From Flavobacterium lutivivi (GTDB lineage: Bacteria; Bacteroidota; Bacteroidia; Flavobacteriales; Flavobacteriaceae), in the NCBI RefSeq assembly GCF_014642275.1, contig NZ_BMIM01000012.1:26067-90066 (forward strand): a DNA stretch of 64,000 nt, read 5' to 3'. The notes under the pieces are model-generated. The model was not told where the DNA came from. It ran no database searches and saw nothing but the letters and a program-made list of their open reading frames with translations. Of this stretch, positions 19,787 through 27,991 are shown one piece after another. The translations under genes and the position numbers were made by a program. Position 1 is the first letter of the stretch. The number at the start of each line of letters is the position of its first letter.

Positions 19787-21523
19787 ATGAAAAATATATT
19801 TAAAAACAGTTTAGCCACAGTACTTTTAGTAGCAGGTTTTCAGCAATTATCAGCACAAAAGAAAGATGACAATATAGGCACAGAAGTAGTGAATGTAGTA
19901 AAGCCATATTCACCAACAATTTCCGATGCTTTCAAGGTAAAAGAAACGCCTTCTTTTGAAGACGAAGAAACATCAAACAAAGAAAATATTCAATACAATA
20001 TTTTTTCATTTCCAGTGGCTTCAACTTTTACTCCTTCAAAAGGTCGTGCTGCCAATGTAGAAAAATCTGAACAAGAAAAAATATTTAGCAATTATGTTAC
20101 TCTAGCGGCAGGAAATTATGGAACTGCCAATGCGGAGCTTTTTGTTTCTCAAAATGTTTCAAATACTGATTATTTTGGCGGAATGCTTCGTCATATTTCA
20201 TCACAAGGAGGAATAAAAGATATTACTTTAGACGATAAATTCTCCAATACTTCACTAGATTTAACTTATGGAAGTAGAACTAGAGCGATGAACTGGAATG
20301 CAGATTTGGGCTATCAGCATCAAATTTATAATTGGTATGGATTGCATCCAAGTTTTTTTGACCAAGCAACAATTGACGGAATCGACGAAAAGCAAACCTA
20401 TCACAACCTCTATTTTGGTGGTCGATTATCGCTTGGTGATAGTTTTCTTAAGGAAAGTAGTTTGAAGTTTAATCGTTTTTGGGATGCTTTTGGTTCGGCA
20501 GAAAATAGATTTATTGTAAAGCCATCTATGGAGTTTGATATAATTGAAGAAAAATTCAAAGCCAATTTTATTTTAGATTACATCAGTGGTGAATTTGATA
20601 AACCTTTATTCGGTGGCAACTCTTATAAATACGGATTTACCAATGTAGGCTTTTCTCCTAGCATTCGTTTGCAAAAAGATGATTTGACTGTTAATGCAGG
20701 AATTGGATTGTTCTATTCAATAGCTAGCGAAGGCGGAGAAAACAAGTTTTTTGTCTATCCGCAAGTGACAGGAACATACAGATTAGTTGGTGATTTGATG
20801 GTTTTCTATGCAGGTTTAGAAGGAACATTAAAACAGAATTCTTATAAAGATTTTGTAGATACTAATTTCTTTGTTTCACCAACATTGGCAGTTGCGCCAA
20901 CAGATCAAAAATATGATATCTATGCAGGTTTGAAAGGAAAATTGGCCAACAGTATTAGTTATAATATTCGCGGTAGTTATACTAACGAGGAGAATAAACC
21001 TTTATTTAAACACAATGGATTTGATGATGACAATGCAAACAATGAAGGATATACGTATGGTAACTCTTTTGATGTGGTTTATGACAAAGTAAAAACGGTT
21101 AGTTTCTTTGGCGAATTGAAAGCCGATTTTTCTAAAAATGTATCCTTTGGAATTAACGGAACATTTAGTAGCTATTCTACAGATGCCGCAAAAGAAGCAT
21201 GGAATTTACCAAGTATAAAAATGGGTGCAAATCTCGATGTTACTATTACTCCTAAATGGTATGCAGGAAGTAATTTGTTCTTCGTTGGAGAAAGAAAAGA
21301 TCAATTTATACATAGTTCTTTATTGATAGATTATCCTCTAGAAAATGTTACGTTAGACTCCTATTTCGATTTGAACGCACATATAGGCTATAAACACAAT
21401 GAGCGTTTAACGTTCTTCTTGAAAGGTAATAATCTTGCTAATCAAAACTATCAACGTTGGTTAAGTTATCCAGTGCAAGGTCTTCAGATAATGGGTGGAG
21501 CAAGTTATAAATTCGATTTTTAG
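19787..21523 (+). CDS. Outer-membrane beta-barrel protein, TonB-receptor-like without plug
   Basis: 578 residues with a signal peptide (LATVLLVAGFQQLSAQ). Residues about 25-100 are hydrophilic (VVNVVKPYSPTISDAFKVKETP), and from about 105 onward alternating amphipathic strands predict an outer-membrane barrel, ending in aromatic QIMGGASYKFDF with the C-terminal Phe needed for BAM insertion. The C-terminal part resembles TonB-dependent receptors, but there is no plug domain and no TonB box. Expression is probably shared with the upstream TPR gene. A rho-independent terminator follows at once. Confidence 0.78.
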   Translation: MKNIFKNSLATVLLVAGFQQLSAQKKDDNIGTEVVNVVKPYSPTISDAFKVKETPSFEDEETSNKENIQYNIFSFPVASTFTPSKGRAANVEKSEQEKIFSNYVTLAAGNYGTANAELFVSQNVSNTDYFGGMLRHISSQGGIKDITLDDKFSNTSLDLTYGSRTRAMNWNADLGYQHQIYNWYGLHPSFFDQATIDGIDEKQTYHNLYFGGRLSLGDSFLKESSLKFNRFWDAFGSAENRFIVKPSMEFDIIEEKFKANFILDYISGEFDKPLFGGNSYKYGFTNVGFSPSIRLQKDDLTVNAGIGLFYSIASEGGENKFFVYPQVTGTYRLVGDLMVFYAGLEGTLKQNSYKDFVDTNFFVSPTLAVAPTDQKYDIYAGLKGKLANSISYNIRGSYTNEENKPLFKHNGFDDDNANNEGYTYGNSFDVVYDKVKTVSFFGELKADFSKNVSFGINGTFSSYSTDAAKEAWNLPSIKMGANLDVTITPKWYAGSNLFFVGERKDQFIHSSLLIDYPLENVTLDSYFDLNAHIGYKHNERLTFFLKGNNLANQNYQRWLSYPVQGLQIMGGASYKFDF

Positions 21524-21529
21524 AAATAT

Positions 21530-21557
21530 AAAGCCAAAATAATTTGGCTTTTTTTTT
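21530..21557 (+). terminator. Rho-independent terminator
   Basis: AAGCCAAA / TTTGGCTT stem followed by a run of T, 7 bases after the stop of the outer-membrane barrel gene. Confidence 0.8.
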
Positions 21558-21562
21558 GACCT

Positions 21563-22006
21563 ATGAAACAAAAAATATTAGAGTATTATAAACAATTGGT
21601 TCAAGATAGAATTGATGTTTATAAAGATATGATTGAATCTCTTTCATCAGATGCGCAAAATGACGCTAAAAGCTCGGCTGGCGACAAACATGAAACAGCA
21701 CTTTCGATGATGCATCTGGAGCAAGAAAAATTAAATTTTAAACTTAGTGAAGCTATTGAACAATTGCAGATTCTGCATACCATTGATAGCAGTAAAACGA
21801 CAACAAAAGTTACATTTGGTAGTTTGGTAAAAGTAAATGATTTGACACTTTTTATTTCTGTTGCATTACCCAAAATTGTAATCGAAGGAGTTACTGTTTT
21901 TGCAGTATCACCAGAATCTCCACTCTCTAAACAATTGATAAATAATACTGTTGGTTTTAGCTTTAATTTTAATAACAAAGAATATTTTATAAGTTATATT
22001 GAATAA
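21563..22006 (+). CDS. GreA/GreB C-terminal-domain-like protein
   Basis: 147 residues. The N-terminal ~75 residues are a charged helical hairpin (KEYY- and QEKLNF-rich coiled coil, with a GDKHETALSMMHLE turn). The C-terminal ~65 residues (VTFGSLVKVNDLTLFISVAL, then SPESPLSKQLINNTVGFSFNF) match the GreA/GreB FKBP-like domain, where SP-x-S-PL-x-x-x-L is the hallmark. Full GreA is about 158 residues with acidic tip residues in the hairpin; here the tip is not obviously conserved. A transcript-cleavage factor paralogue or another RNA-polymerase secondary-channel binder is plausible. Confidence 0.65.
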   Translation: MKQKILEYYKQLVQDRIDVYKDMIESLSSDAQNDAKSSAGDKHETALSMMHLEQEKLNFKLSEAIEQLQILHTIDSSKTTTKVTFGSLVKVNDLTLFISVALPKIVIEGVTVFAVSPESPLSKQLINNTVGFSFNFNNKEYFISYIE

Positions 22007-22049
22007 GTTATCGTTTTTTTGATACTTTTATATCTCAAAAACATATTCT

Positions 22050-22406
22050 ATGTTGTTAGCAATACATCCAAAGTTACCCATGCGAGATAAAAACATAACT
22101 TTGAAATTTTATCTGGAAAATTTGGGTTTCGAACGCGCAGATGTCCACGATTATGATGGTTATTTGATGTTAAAAAAGGATCAGATAGAATTGCATTTTT
22201 TTGAATACAGAGATATAAATGTTGATGAAAACGATGGTCAAGTTTATATCAGAACTGACGCAATTAAGGATATTTATGCATCATTGTTAGATAATCAAGT
22301 AGCAATTCATCCAAATGGAGCATTGCAAAATAAGCCTTGGGGACAATTGGAGTTTTCAATCCTTGACCCAGACAATAATTTAATCACTTTCGGGCAAGCA
22401 GTTTAA
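22050..22406 (+). CDS. VOC-family (glyoxalase/bleomycin-resistance-like) protein
   Basis: 118 residues, one glyoxalase/VOC module: RDKNITLKFYLENLGFERADVHDYDGYLML forms the first beta-alpha-beta-beta-beta unit. KDQIELHFFEYRD and PWGQLEFSILDPDNNLITF form the second, with Glu in the last motif as the usual metal ligand. It resembles bleomycin-binding immunity-type proteins, but the same fold serves many enzymes. The gene is isolated, with no shared operon evident. Confidence 0.75.
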   Translation: MLLAIHPKLPMRDKNITLKFYLENLGFERADVHDYDGYLMLKKDQIELHFFEYRDINVDENDGQVYIRTDAIKDIYASLLDNQVAIHPNGALQNKPWGQLEFSILDPDNNLITFGQAV

Positions 22407-22594
22407 AATTTTCATAATCTGATTAGCCACAAACTTTCAACTTTTAATTTTTTTTTGATTTTTACAGAGTATTTATTTAATATTTATATTAAATTGAGTT
22501 TTATTGTTTAAAATATTAATCAAATATCTTTTTTAGATTTAAAATATAAACAAATTTCACATTTTTGCTTTATCGAATTAAACAATAGATAAAT

Positions 22595-24211
22595 ATGTGT
22601 GGATTTTTAGCAATAATAGGAAAAGGTAAAGAAGAAGAGCTCGTTAAAGAATTGTCGAAAAGAATGGCGCATCGTGGTCCAGATGAAAGTGATTTGCATA
22701 TAACTGAAAACGGTCACATCCTTTCTCACGAAAGACTCTCGATTATTGACTTGCATTCAGGAAAACAACCAATTCAAGGAACTTCTAGCGCTTGGATGGT
22801 ACATAATGGTGAAATCTACAATCATCAAGAATTAAGAAATACTATACTAAAAGACCATACGTTTAGAACAAAATCAGATTCAGAGGTGATAGTGCATCTT
22901 TATGAAAAGTTTGGATATGATTTCGTTGACATGCTCGATGGAGATTTTGCCTTTGTCGTTGTAGATGGTGATGATTATATTGCTGGTCGTGATCCACTTG
23001 GTGTAAAGCCACTTTACTATGGAATGGATGATAGAGGAAGAATGTATTTTGCTTCAGAAATGAAAGCTATAGCTGACCAATGCAAAACATTTTCAACTTT
23101 TCCTCCAGGACATTTCTATACAGCTCAAACAGGTTTTGTAAAATATTATCAACCAGAATATGAGGATTTTAAAGCATGTGTTGAAAGTGTTGATTTAGAA
23201 TTAATTAGAGAAAAACTTACCGAAGCTACTCAAAAAAGATTGATGAGTGATGTGCCTATTGGAGTACTTCTTTCGGGCGGATTAGATTCTTCATTAACAT
23301 CCTCCATTGCGGCAAGGTTATTAAAGGAAAAAGGCAAAGAACTTCACTCATTCTCTATTGGTTTAGATAAAGAAGCGCCAGATGCTGTAGCAGCTAGAAA
23401 AGTTGCAGAATTTCTAGGAACAATTCATCATGAAATACATTTCACTATTGAGCAAGGAATTGAAATTTTAGATAAATTAATTTGGCATCTTGAAACGTAT
23501 GATGTTACTTCTATCCGAGCTAGTACACCAATGTATTTTTTGTCGAAAGCAATTACAGAAAGAGGTATAAAAGTTGTTCTATCTGGTGAAGGTGCAGATG
23601 AAGTTTTTGGCGGATATTTATACTTTAGAAATGCACCATCTACTGAAGATTTTACCAAAGAAACCATTGAAAGAGTTCAAAAACTTTTTACTGCTGATTT
23701 ATTAAGAGCAGACAAGTCTACAATGGCGCACGGATTGGAAGCTCGTGTTCCTTTCCTCGATAAAGCTTTTCTTAAAGTTGCCATGAAAATAGAAGGTGAA
23801 CAAAAATTGCCAAAAACCTATGCAGGAGTTGAGAAATATATTCTTAGAAAAGCATTTGATACTCCAGACAAACCCTATTTGCCGAAAGAAGTTTTATGGA
23901 GACAAAAAGAGCAGTTTTCTGATGGAGTAGGTTATAACTGGATTGATACTTTGATTGAATATTGTTCTTCTCAAGTAAGTGATGAGGAAATGGAAAAAGC
24001 TGCTGAAATATTTCCATATAATACTCCAGCAACCAAAGAAGCATTTTTCTATAGAAAAATATTTCATAAATATTATCCACAAACCAGTGCTGCGCAAACG
24101 GTGCGTAAATGGATACCAAAATGGCAAGAAAATCAAGATCCTAGTGGTAGAGCCAATGCAGCACATATAAAAGCAGATACCGAGATAGCAAAATCAAGTG
24201 TAACTGCTTGA
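22595..24211 (+). CDS. asnB: Asparagine synthetase B (glutamine-hydrolysing)
   Basis: 538 residues, close to the E. coli AsnB length. Cys2 directly after the initiator Met (MCGFLAI) is the glutaminase nucleophile; RGPD and NGEIYNH complete the N-terminal glutaminase domain (residues 1-~185). The C-terminal synthetase domain has the PP-loop SGGLDSSL near 228 and SGEGADEVFGGY. It makes Asn from Asp, Gln and ATP through a beta-aspartyl-AMP intermediate. The upstream 188-base gap is very AT-rich and holds no recognisable second gene; a strong terminator follows. Confidence 0.95.
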   Translation: MCGFLAIIGKGKEEELVKELSKRMAHRGPDESDLHITENGHILSHERLSIIDLHSGKQPIQGTSSAWMVHNGEIYNHQELRNTILKDHTFRTKSDSEVIVHLYEKFGYDFVDMLDGDFAFVVVDGDDYIAGRDPLGVKPLYYGMDDRGRMYFASEMKAIADQCKTFSTFPPGHFYTAQTGFVKYYQPEYEDFKACVESVDLELIREKLTEATQKRLMSDVPIGVLLSGGLDSSLTSSIAARLLKEKGKELHSFSIGLDKEAPDAVAARKVAEFLGTIHHEIHFTIEQGIEILDKLIWHLETYDVTSIRASTPMYFLSKAITERGIKVVLSGEGADEVFGGYLYFRNAPSTEDFTKETIERVQKLFTADLLRADKSTMAHGLEARVPFLDKAFLKVAMKIEGEQKLPKTYAGVEKYILRKAFDTPDKPYLPKEVLWRQKEQFSDGVGYNWIDTLIEYCSSQVSDEEMEKAAEIFPYNTPATKEAFFYRKIFHKYYPQTSAAQTVRKWIPKWQENQDPSGRANAAHIKADTEIAKSSVTA

Positions 24212-24259
24212 TAAAGATTGAAGTTTAGTTTGTTTGTTAAATCTGATGTTGGGTCAGAT

Positions 24260-24293
24260 TAAAGCACTCATCATTGATGAGTGCTTTTTTATT
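24260..24293. terminator. Bidirectional rho-independent terminator
   Basis: AGCACTCATC / GATGAGTGCT hairpin flanked by A and T runs, between the convergent asnB and heme A synthase genes; it can serve both. Confidence 0.88.
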
Positions 24294-24298
24294 TATAA

Positions 24299-25315
24299 TT
24301 ATTTACTAAATCTATGAAGCGTATAAGTCATGGCTGCCAATAGAAGAAAAGCAACTGCTTGGTGTGTTACCCCAAGCCATAGCGGCACTTGATACAATAA
24401 TGTAAATACGCCTAAAAGAAATTGAACAAAAACAAATAGTAACAAATAATTCAATCCATTTTTCTGACTAGAAGATAGCGTATATTTTTTGCTTTTAAAA
24501 TAAAGAAATACAATAAATGCAACTACAAGATAAGCTAAGTTTCTATGAACAAATTGAACTCCGCTTTTGCCTTCTGTCAATCGCAATAACCAAGTGTCTT
24601 TCTCCAAAACAACACTTTCATGCATAAATTGTCCATCACTCATCAACGGCCAATGATTATGAATAAATCCAGCATCAAGTCCAGCAACAAAACCACCATA
24701 AATTATTTGCAATAACAAAACAATAATAGTTATACGAGCTAGTTTTCTTAAAGGGAATATAATTTGATTTTTTTCAGGATAAATCAAGTCTAGTGCAACC
24801 CAAAGCGTGTATGCAAAAGTTAGAAAAGCAAAAGTTAGATGTAGAGAAAGTCTAAAATGACTTACATCTGGATTGTCAACTAATCCACTTTTTACCATGA
24901 ACCAGCCAAAAAAACCTTGTAATGCTCCCATTCCTAGTAGGATAAAACATTTTTTTAGTGTTTGATAATCAAGTTTCTTTTTGATAAGGAAATAAACAAA
25001 CGGGATGATAAAAACAAAACCTAATATTCTAGCAATGAAACGGTGAAACCATTCCCAAAAATATATGAACTTATAATCATCAATAGTAAAATGGCTATTA
25101 ATCTTTTGATATTCAGGGAATTTCTTATACTCTTCAAAAGCGTGTTGCCAAGCGGTTTCATTCATTGGAGGAAAAGTGTCTGTTACTAGATGCCAATCGG
25201 TCATTGATAGCCCAGAACCAGTCAATCTAGTAATTCCACCAACAACAACCATGATAAAAACTAAAATGCATCCAGAAAGTAACCAATAAATTACAGGTCG
25301 ATTGTCTTTTTTCAT
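24299..25315 (-). CDS. ctaA: Heme A synthase (COX15/CtaA family)
   Basis: 338 residues with eight predicted membrane helices. The first helix leads into VVGGITRLTGSGLSMTDWHLVTDTFPP, the highly conserved start of COX15. Heme-ligand histidines fall in WEWFHRFIAR, FRLSLHLTF, VQFVHRNLAYL and GVTHQAVAFL. It oxidises the C8 methyl of heme O to make heme A for aa3-type oxidases, so the organism should have an aa3 oxidase besides the cbb3 enzyme encoded at 45-48 kb. It is monocistronic, with an inverted-repeat element upstream. Confidence 0.95.
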   Translation of the reverse strand: MKKDNRPVIYWLLSGCILVFIMVVVGGITRLTGSGLSMTDWHLVTDTFPPMNETAWQHAFEEYKKFPEYQKINSHFTIDDYKFIYFWEWFHRFIARILGFVFIIPFVYFLIKKKLDYQTLKKCFILLGMGALQGFFGWFMVKSGLVDNPDVSHFRLSLHLTFAFLTFAYTLWVALDLIYPEKNQIIFPLRKLARITIIVLLLQIIYGGFVAGLDAGFIHNHWPLMSDGQFMHESVVLEKDTWLLRLTEGKSGVQFVHRNLAYLVVAFIVFLYFKSKKYTLSSSQKNGLNYLLLFVFVQFLLGVFTLLYQVPLWLGVTHQAVAFLLLAAMTYTLHRFSK

Positions 25316-25406
25316 CTTTACATTTTTTAATTAAGGAAGATGTAACACCCATTTTGAACATCTTCTATGTATTTGCAATTTTTTTTAATCAGTATTTAAT
25401 CATTCT

Positions 25407-25482
25407 TGTCATTCTGAACGAAGTGAAGAATCTCATAATTGTTTATAACTTATGTGATTTCTCGACTGCGCTCGAAATGACA
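25407..25482. repeat. Intergenic inverted repeat of the TGTCATT...AATGACA type
   Basis: The left arm begins TGTCATTCTGAACGAAGTGA (25407) and the right arm ends CTGCGCTCGAAATGACA (25482). The arms are imperfect inverted copies about 32 bases long around a short AT loop. Similar 'not-aligned-with-genes' palindromes that read as TGTCATTTCGAGCGnAGTCGAGAAATC are widely scattered in Bacteroidota intergenic regions. This one fills the 183-base gap between ctaA and cca. Only one copy was seen in this window. Confidence 0.75.
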
Positions 25483-25498
25483 TTTTTATTTATAATCA

Positions 25499-26914
25499 TT
25501 AAATCGAATTCAATCCCATTTTTTTAGCTTTTTGTAAAACAAAATCTAGAGCAGCTTGATATTCATTTTGTATTTCACCTTCGAGAATTGCTTCTTTCAC
25601 AGCTTCTTTCAAAACGCCAATTTCTCTTGAAGGTTTAAGCCCAAAAAGCGACATGATTTCCTCACCAGATATTGGAGGTTGAAAATTTCGAACTCGGTCA
25701 CGTTCTTCTACTTCAACAATTTTTTTTCTTACTAATTCAAAGTTTTTATGATATTTTTCAAACTTTTTTGGGTTTTTGGTTGTAATGTCAGCTTCGCATA
25801 GTGTCATTAAGTTATCGACATCTTCACCAGCATCAAAAACCAATCTTCTAACAGCGGAATCGGTAACAATATCATCCGCTAAAATTATTGGACGAGAACT
25901 CATTATGACCATTTTTTGAACAAATTTTAATTTGTGATTTAATGGCATGTGCAACCTTTCAAAGATTTTTTTGACCATTTTTCCTCCCAAAAACTCATGC
26001 CCATGAAATGTCCAACCTTGTTTTTTATTGAATTTTTTTGTTGGAGCTTTGCCAATATCATGTAATAATGCAGCCCAACGAAGCCAAACGTCATTGGTGT
26101 TTTTGCTAATATTATCAACTACTTCCAATGTATGATAGAAATTGTTCTTATGGGTTTGCCCTTCAATTTCTTCCACATTATTCAAAGCAGTCAATTCGGG
26201 TAGAATAATATCTAGCAATCCTGTTTTATATAAATGTAAAAATCCGACGGAAGGTTTTTTTGTTTCTAAAATTTTATTGAGTTCATCAACAATTCTTTCG
26301 CCAGATATAATTCTAATTCGTTCTGCATTTCGTTTTATCGCTTCTAGCGACTCATTTTCTATTTCAAAATCGAGTTGACTTGCAAATCGAATTGCGCGCA
26401 TCATCCGCAAAGGATCATCAGAATAGGTAACGTCAGGATTTAATGGAGTTCTAATGACTTTGCGCTCTAAATCATTAATTCCGTTGAAAGGATCAACAAG
26501 TTGTCCGAAATTATTTTCGTTCAAAGAAAAAGCCATTGCATTGATAGTGAAATCTCTTCTTTCTTGATCGTCTTTCAGCGAACCATTTTCCACAATTGGA
26601 TTTCTACTTTCAAAGTTGTAGCTTTCTTTTCTAGCTCCTACAAATTCGATATCAATATCTTTGTAGCGAAGCATAGCTGTGCCATAGTTTTTAAAAACTT
26701 GAACCTTTGGTTTATTGGGTAATAAATCAGATACTTTTAATGCTAAATCAATTCCAGAACCAACAGCTACAATATCAATATCTTTTTTGAAATCTCTTTG
26801 CAATAAATAATCTCTAACAAAACCACCAATGACAAAGCTTTCCAAACCAAGTTCTTGGCTAGCCTGTGTAATGATTTTGAATATAGGATTCTCTAAAGCT
26901 GTTATGTTGTTCAT
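25499..26914 (-). CDS. cca: CCA-adding tRNA nucleotidyltransferase with HD domain
   Basis: 471 residues from ATG at 26914. A longer frame beginning with GTG at 26926 would start inside the neighbouring inverted repeat and is rejected. The head domain has the class II polymerase-beta motif VIGGFVRDYLLQRDFKKDIDIVAVG (the DxD metal site DID) and RRDFTINAMAF, followed by the RNA-binding neck and an HD phosphohydrolase module (FYHTLEVVDNI, WAALLHDIGKAPT). It adds or repairs the 3' CCA end of tRNAs. Gene order on the minus strand is sua5-like, GxxExxY, cca. Confidence 0.93.
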   Translation of the reverse strand: MNNITALENPIFKIITQASQELGLESFVIGGFVRDYLLQRDFKKDIDIVAVGSGIDLALKVSDLLPNKPKVQVFKNYGTAMLRYKDIDIEFVGARKESYNFESRNPIVENGSLKDDQERRDFTINAMAFSLNENNFGQLVDPFNGINDLERKVIRTPLNPDVTYSDDPLRMMRAIRFASQLDFEIENESLEAIKRNAERIRIISGERIVDELNKILETKKPSVGFLHLYKTGLLDIILPELTALNNVEEIEGQTHKNNFYHTLEVVDNISKNTNDVWLRWAALLHDIGKAPTKKFNKKQGWTFHGHEFLGGKMVKKIFERLHMPLNHKLKFVQKMVIMSSRPIILADDIVTDSAVRRLVFDAGEDVDNLMTLCEADITTKNPKKFEKYHKNFELVRKKIVEVEERDRVRNFQPPISGEEIMSLFGLKPSREIGVLKEAVKEAILEGEIQNEYQAALDFVLQKAKKMGLNSI

Positions 26915-26920
26915 TCTATC

Positions 26921-26940
26921 AACCACGAATACACGAATAA
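26921..26940. repeat. Left inverted repeat of the GxxExxY unit
   Basis: AACCACGAATACACGAATAA. Its reverse complement matches 27324-27343 at 18 of 20 positions. Each arm is itself a tandem pair of a CACGAAT-type heptamer. Confidence 0.85.
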
Positions 26941-26943
26941 TTT

Positions 26944-27321
26944 TTATAACACTATTCTTTTATATTCTATTTCATGCCCTTTTGAAAAATTAATCAAAAT
27001 GGCTAATTTATTTTTTGAAACTTTTAAATAATTAATGCATTGTCCAATATGACTTTCATTGAGTGAATCACATGATTTTATTTTTAAAATTATGCCACTA
27101 AAAATAACAAAATCTGCATAAAATTTGTGTTTTAATATTGTGTCTTTGTATTGAACTTGATACTCTTTTTCCCTTTCATAAGGAATATTTAATTTCATAA
27201 ACTCATATTCAAGAGCATCTTTATATACAATTTCAGAAAAACCAGAACCCAAATTATTGTGTACTTCAAAGATTACACCCATTATTTGAAAACTTTCCTC
27301 TTGATATATTATTTTTGACAT
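26944..27321 (-). CDS. GxxExxY protein, PD-(D/E)XK nuclease-like fold with altered active site
   Basis: 125 residues, full length for the family (TIGR04256 / PDDEXK_3). The naming motif is present as GFSEIVY (Gly27, Glu30, Tyr33). The nuclease-like core follows: YADFVI (Asp70), then IILKIKSC at 77-84, then HIGQCINYLK (Gln94). In other family members the third position reads E-[ILV]-K; here the Glu is Lys80 (codon AAA), so the metal site appears broken. The gene sits in a 423-bp unit bounded by inverted repeats between sua5 and cca and is cotranscribed at most by read-through. The biological role of the family is unknown. Confidence 0.88.
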   Translation of the reverse strand: MSKIIYQEESFQIMGVIFEVHNNLGSGFSEIVYKDALEYEFMKLNIPYEREKEYQVQYKDTILKHKFYADFVIFSGIILKIKSCDSLNESHIGQCINYLKVSKNKLAILINFSKGHEIEYKRIVL

Positions 27322-27323
27322 AA

Positions 27324-27343
27324 ATATTCGTGAATTCGTGGTT
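27324..27343. repeat. Right inverted repeat of the GxxExxY unit
   Basis: ATATTCGTGAATTCGTGGTT, an 18/20 inverted match to 26921-26940, lying just upstream of the GxxExxY start codon. Confidence 0.85.
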
Positions 27344-27350
27344 TAAAAAA

Positions 27351-27917
27351 TTACTTTCTAATAATTTTTACCTGATTATCATTTGTTAGTTTGATAATCG
27401 TTGATGGTTTGTCACAAATTTTTTCGTGGTGCAAATTTACTACATAGTCCACACCATTTAAAATTTCGGGAGAAATTTCTTTGAAAGATTTTGGCGTTGG
27501 CATACCCGAAATGTTGGCAGATGTCGATACCAATGGTTTTTTCATTCGTTCCATCAGTTTATAGCAAAATGGTTCTTTGACCAATCGGACACCGAGTGTG
27601 TTATCATCAGCAATAATATTTGGAGCGATGTTTTTTGGATTATCAAGAATTAGTGTTGTTGGTTTTTCAGATAAATCGAGAATTTGCCAAGCCACTTCAG
27701 GGATTTCTTTGAAGACATTATACATCATTTTTTCACCATTCATCAATACAATCATGCTTTTGCTTTCTTCACGCTGTTTTAGAGCATAAATTTTTTTAAC
27801 AGCTTCAGCGTTTGTAGCATCACATCCAATTCCCCAAACGGTATCAGTAGGATATAAAATTATTCCACCATTTTGAATTATTTCAAAAGCTTTATAAACT
27901 TCTTGATTAATTTCCAT
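27351..27917 (-). CDS. L-threonylcarbamoyladenylate synthase (Sua5/YciO/YrdC family)
   Basis: 188 residues, single YrdC-like domain with no C-terminal Sua5 domain. GGIILYPTDTVWGIGCDA and YALKQREESKSMIVLM form the Thr/bicarbonate/ATP pocket (KxR...SK motif). LVSTSANISGMPTP is the conserved end motif. It makes threonylcarbamoyl-AMP, the activated intermediate for t6A at position 37 of ANN-decoding tRNAs. Its neighbour cca also acts on tRNA, which suggests an original sua5-cca pair now split by the GxxExxY unit. Confidence 0.92.
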   Translation of the reverse strand: MEINQEVYKAFEIIQNGGIILYPTDTVWGIGCDATNAEAVKKIYALKQREESKSMIVLMNGEKMMYNVFKEIPEVAWQILDLSEKPTTLILDNPKNIAPNIIADDNTLGVRLVKEPFCYKLMERMKKPLVSTSANISGMPTPKSFKEISPEILNGVDYVVNLHHEKICDKPSTIIKLTNDNQVKIIRK

Positions 27918-27930
27918 AGAGTTTTTTTTG

Positions 27931-27975
27931 CAAAGATATAGTAATCCAATTCAACTTAGGAAATAGTTATATTTG
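27931..27975. promoter_or_regulatory. Divergent -7 promoter elements between the YrdC-family and LpxL-like genes
   Basis: On the minus strand, TATCTTTG (27938 to 27931) precedes the ATG at 27917. On the plus strand, TATATTTG (27968-27975) precedes the ATG at 27992. Both match TAnnTTTG exactly. Confidence 0.6.
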
Positions 27976-27991
27976 CAAAAAAAAATATTAA

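Larger units (their letters stand above)
26921..27343. mobile_element. Inverted-repeat-bounded GxxExxY unit (candidate mobile cassette)
   Basis: A 423-bp unit from 26921 to 27343: 20-bp imperfect terminal inverted repeats, one GxxExxY gene filling nearly all the interior, and no transposase. It separates two housekeeping genes that would otherwise be adjacent on the same strand; only 6 bases lie between the unit and the cca ATG, and 7 between it and the sua5 stop. No target-site duplication is evident. Mobility is an inference from the layout. Confidence 0.5.

Noticed and set aside
26915-26926. Upstream GTG start extending cca
   Set aside because: The added codons come from the inverted repeat of the GxxExxY unit; ATG at 26914 gives the normal N-terminus.
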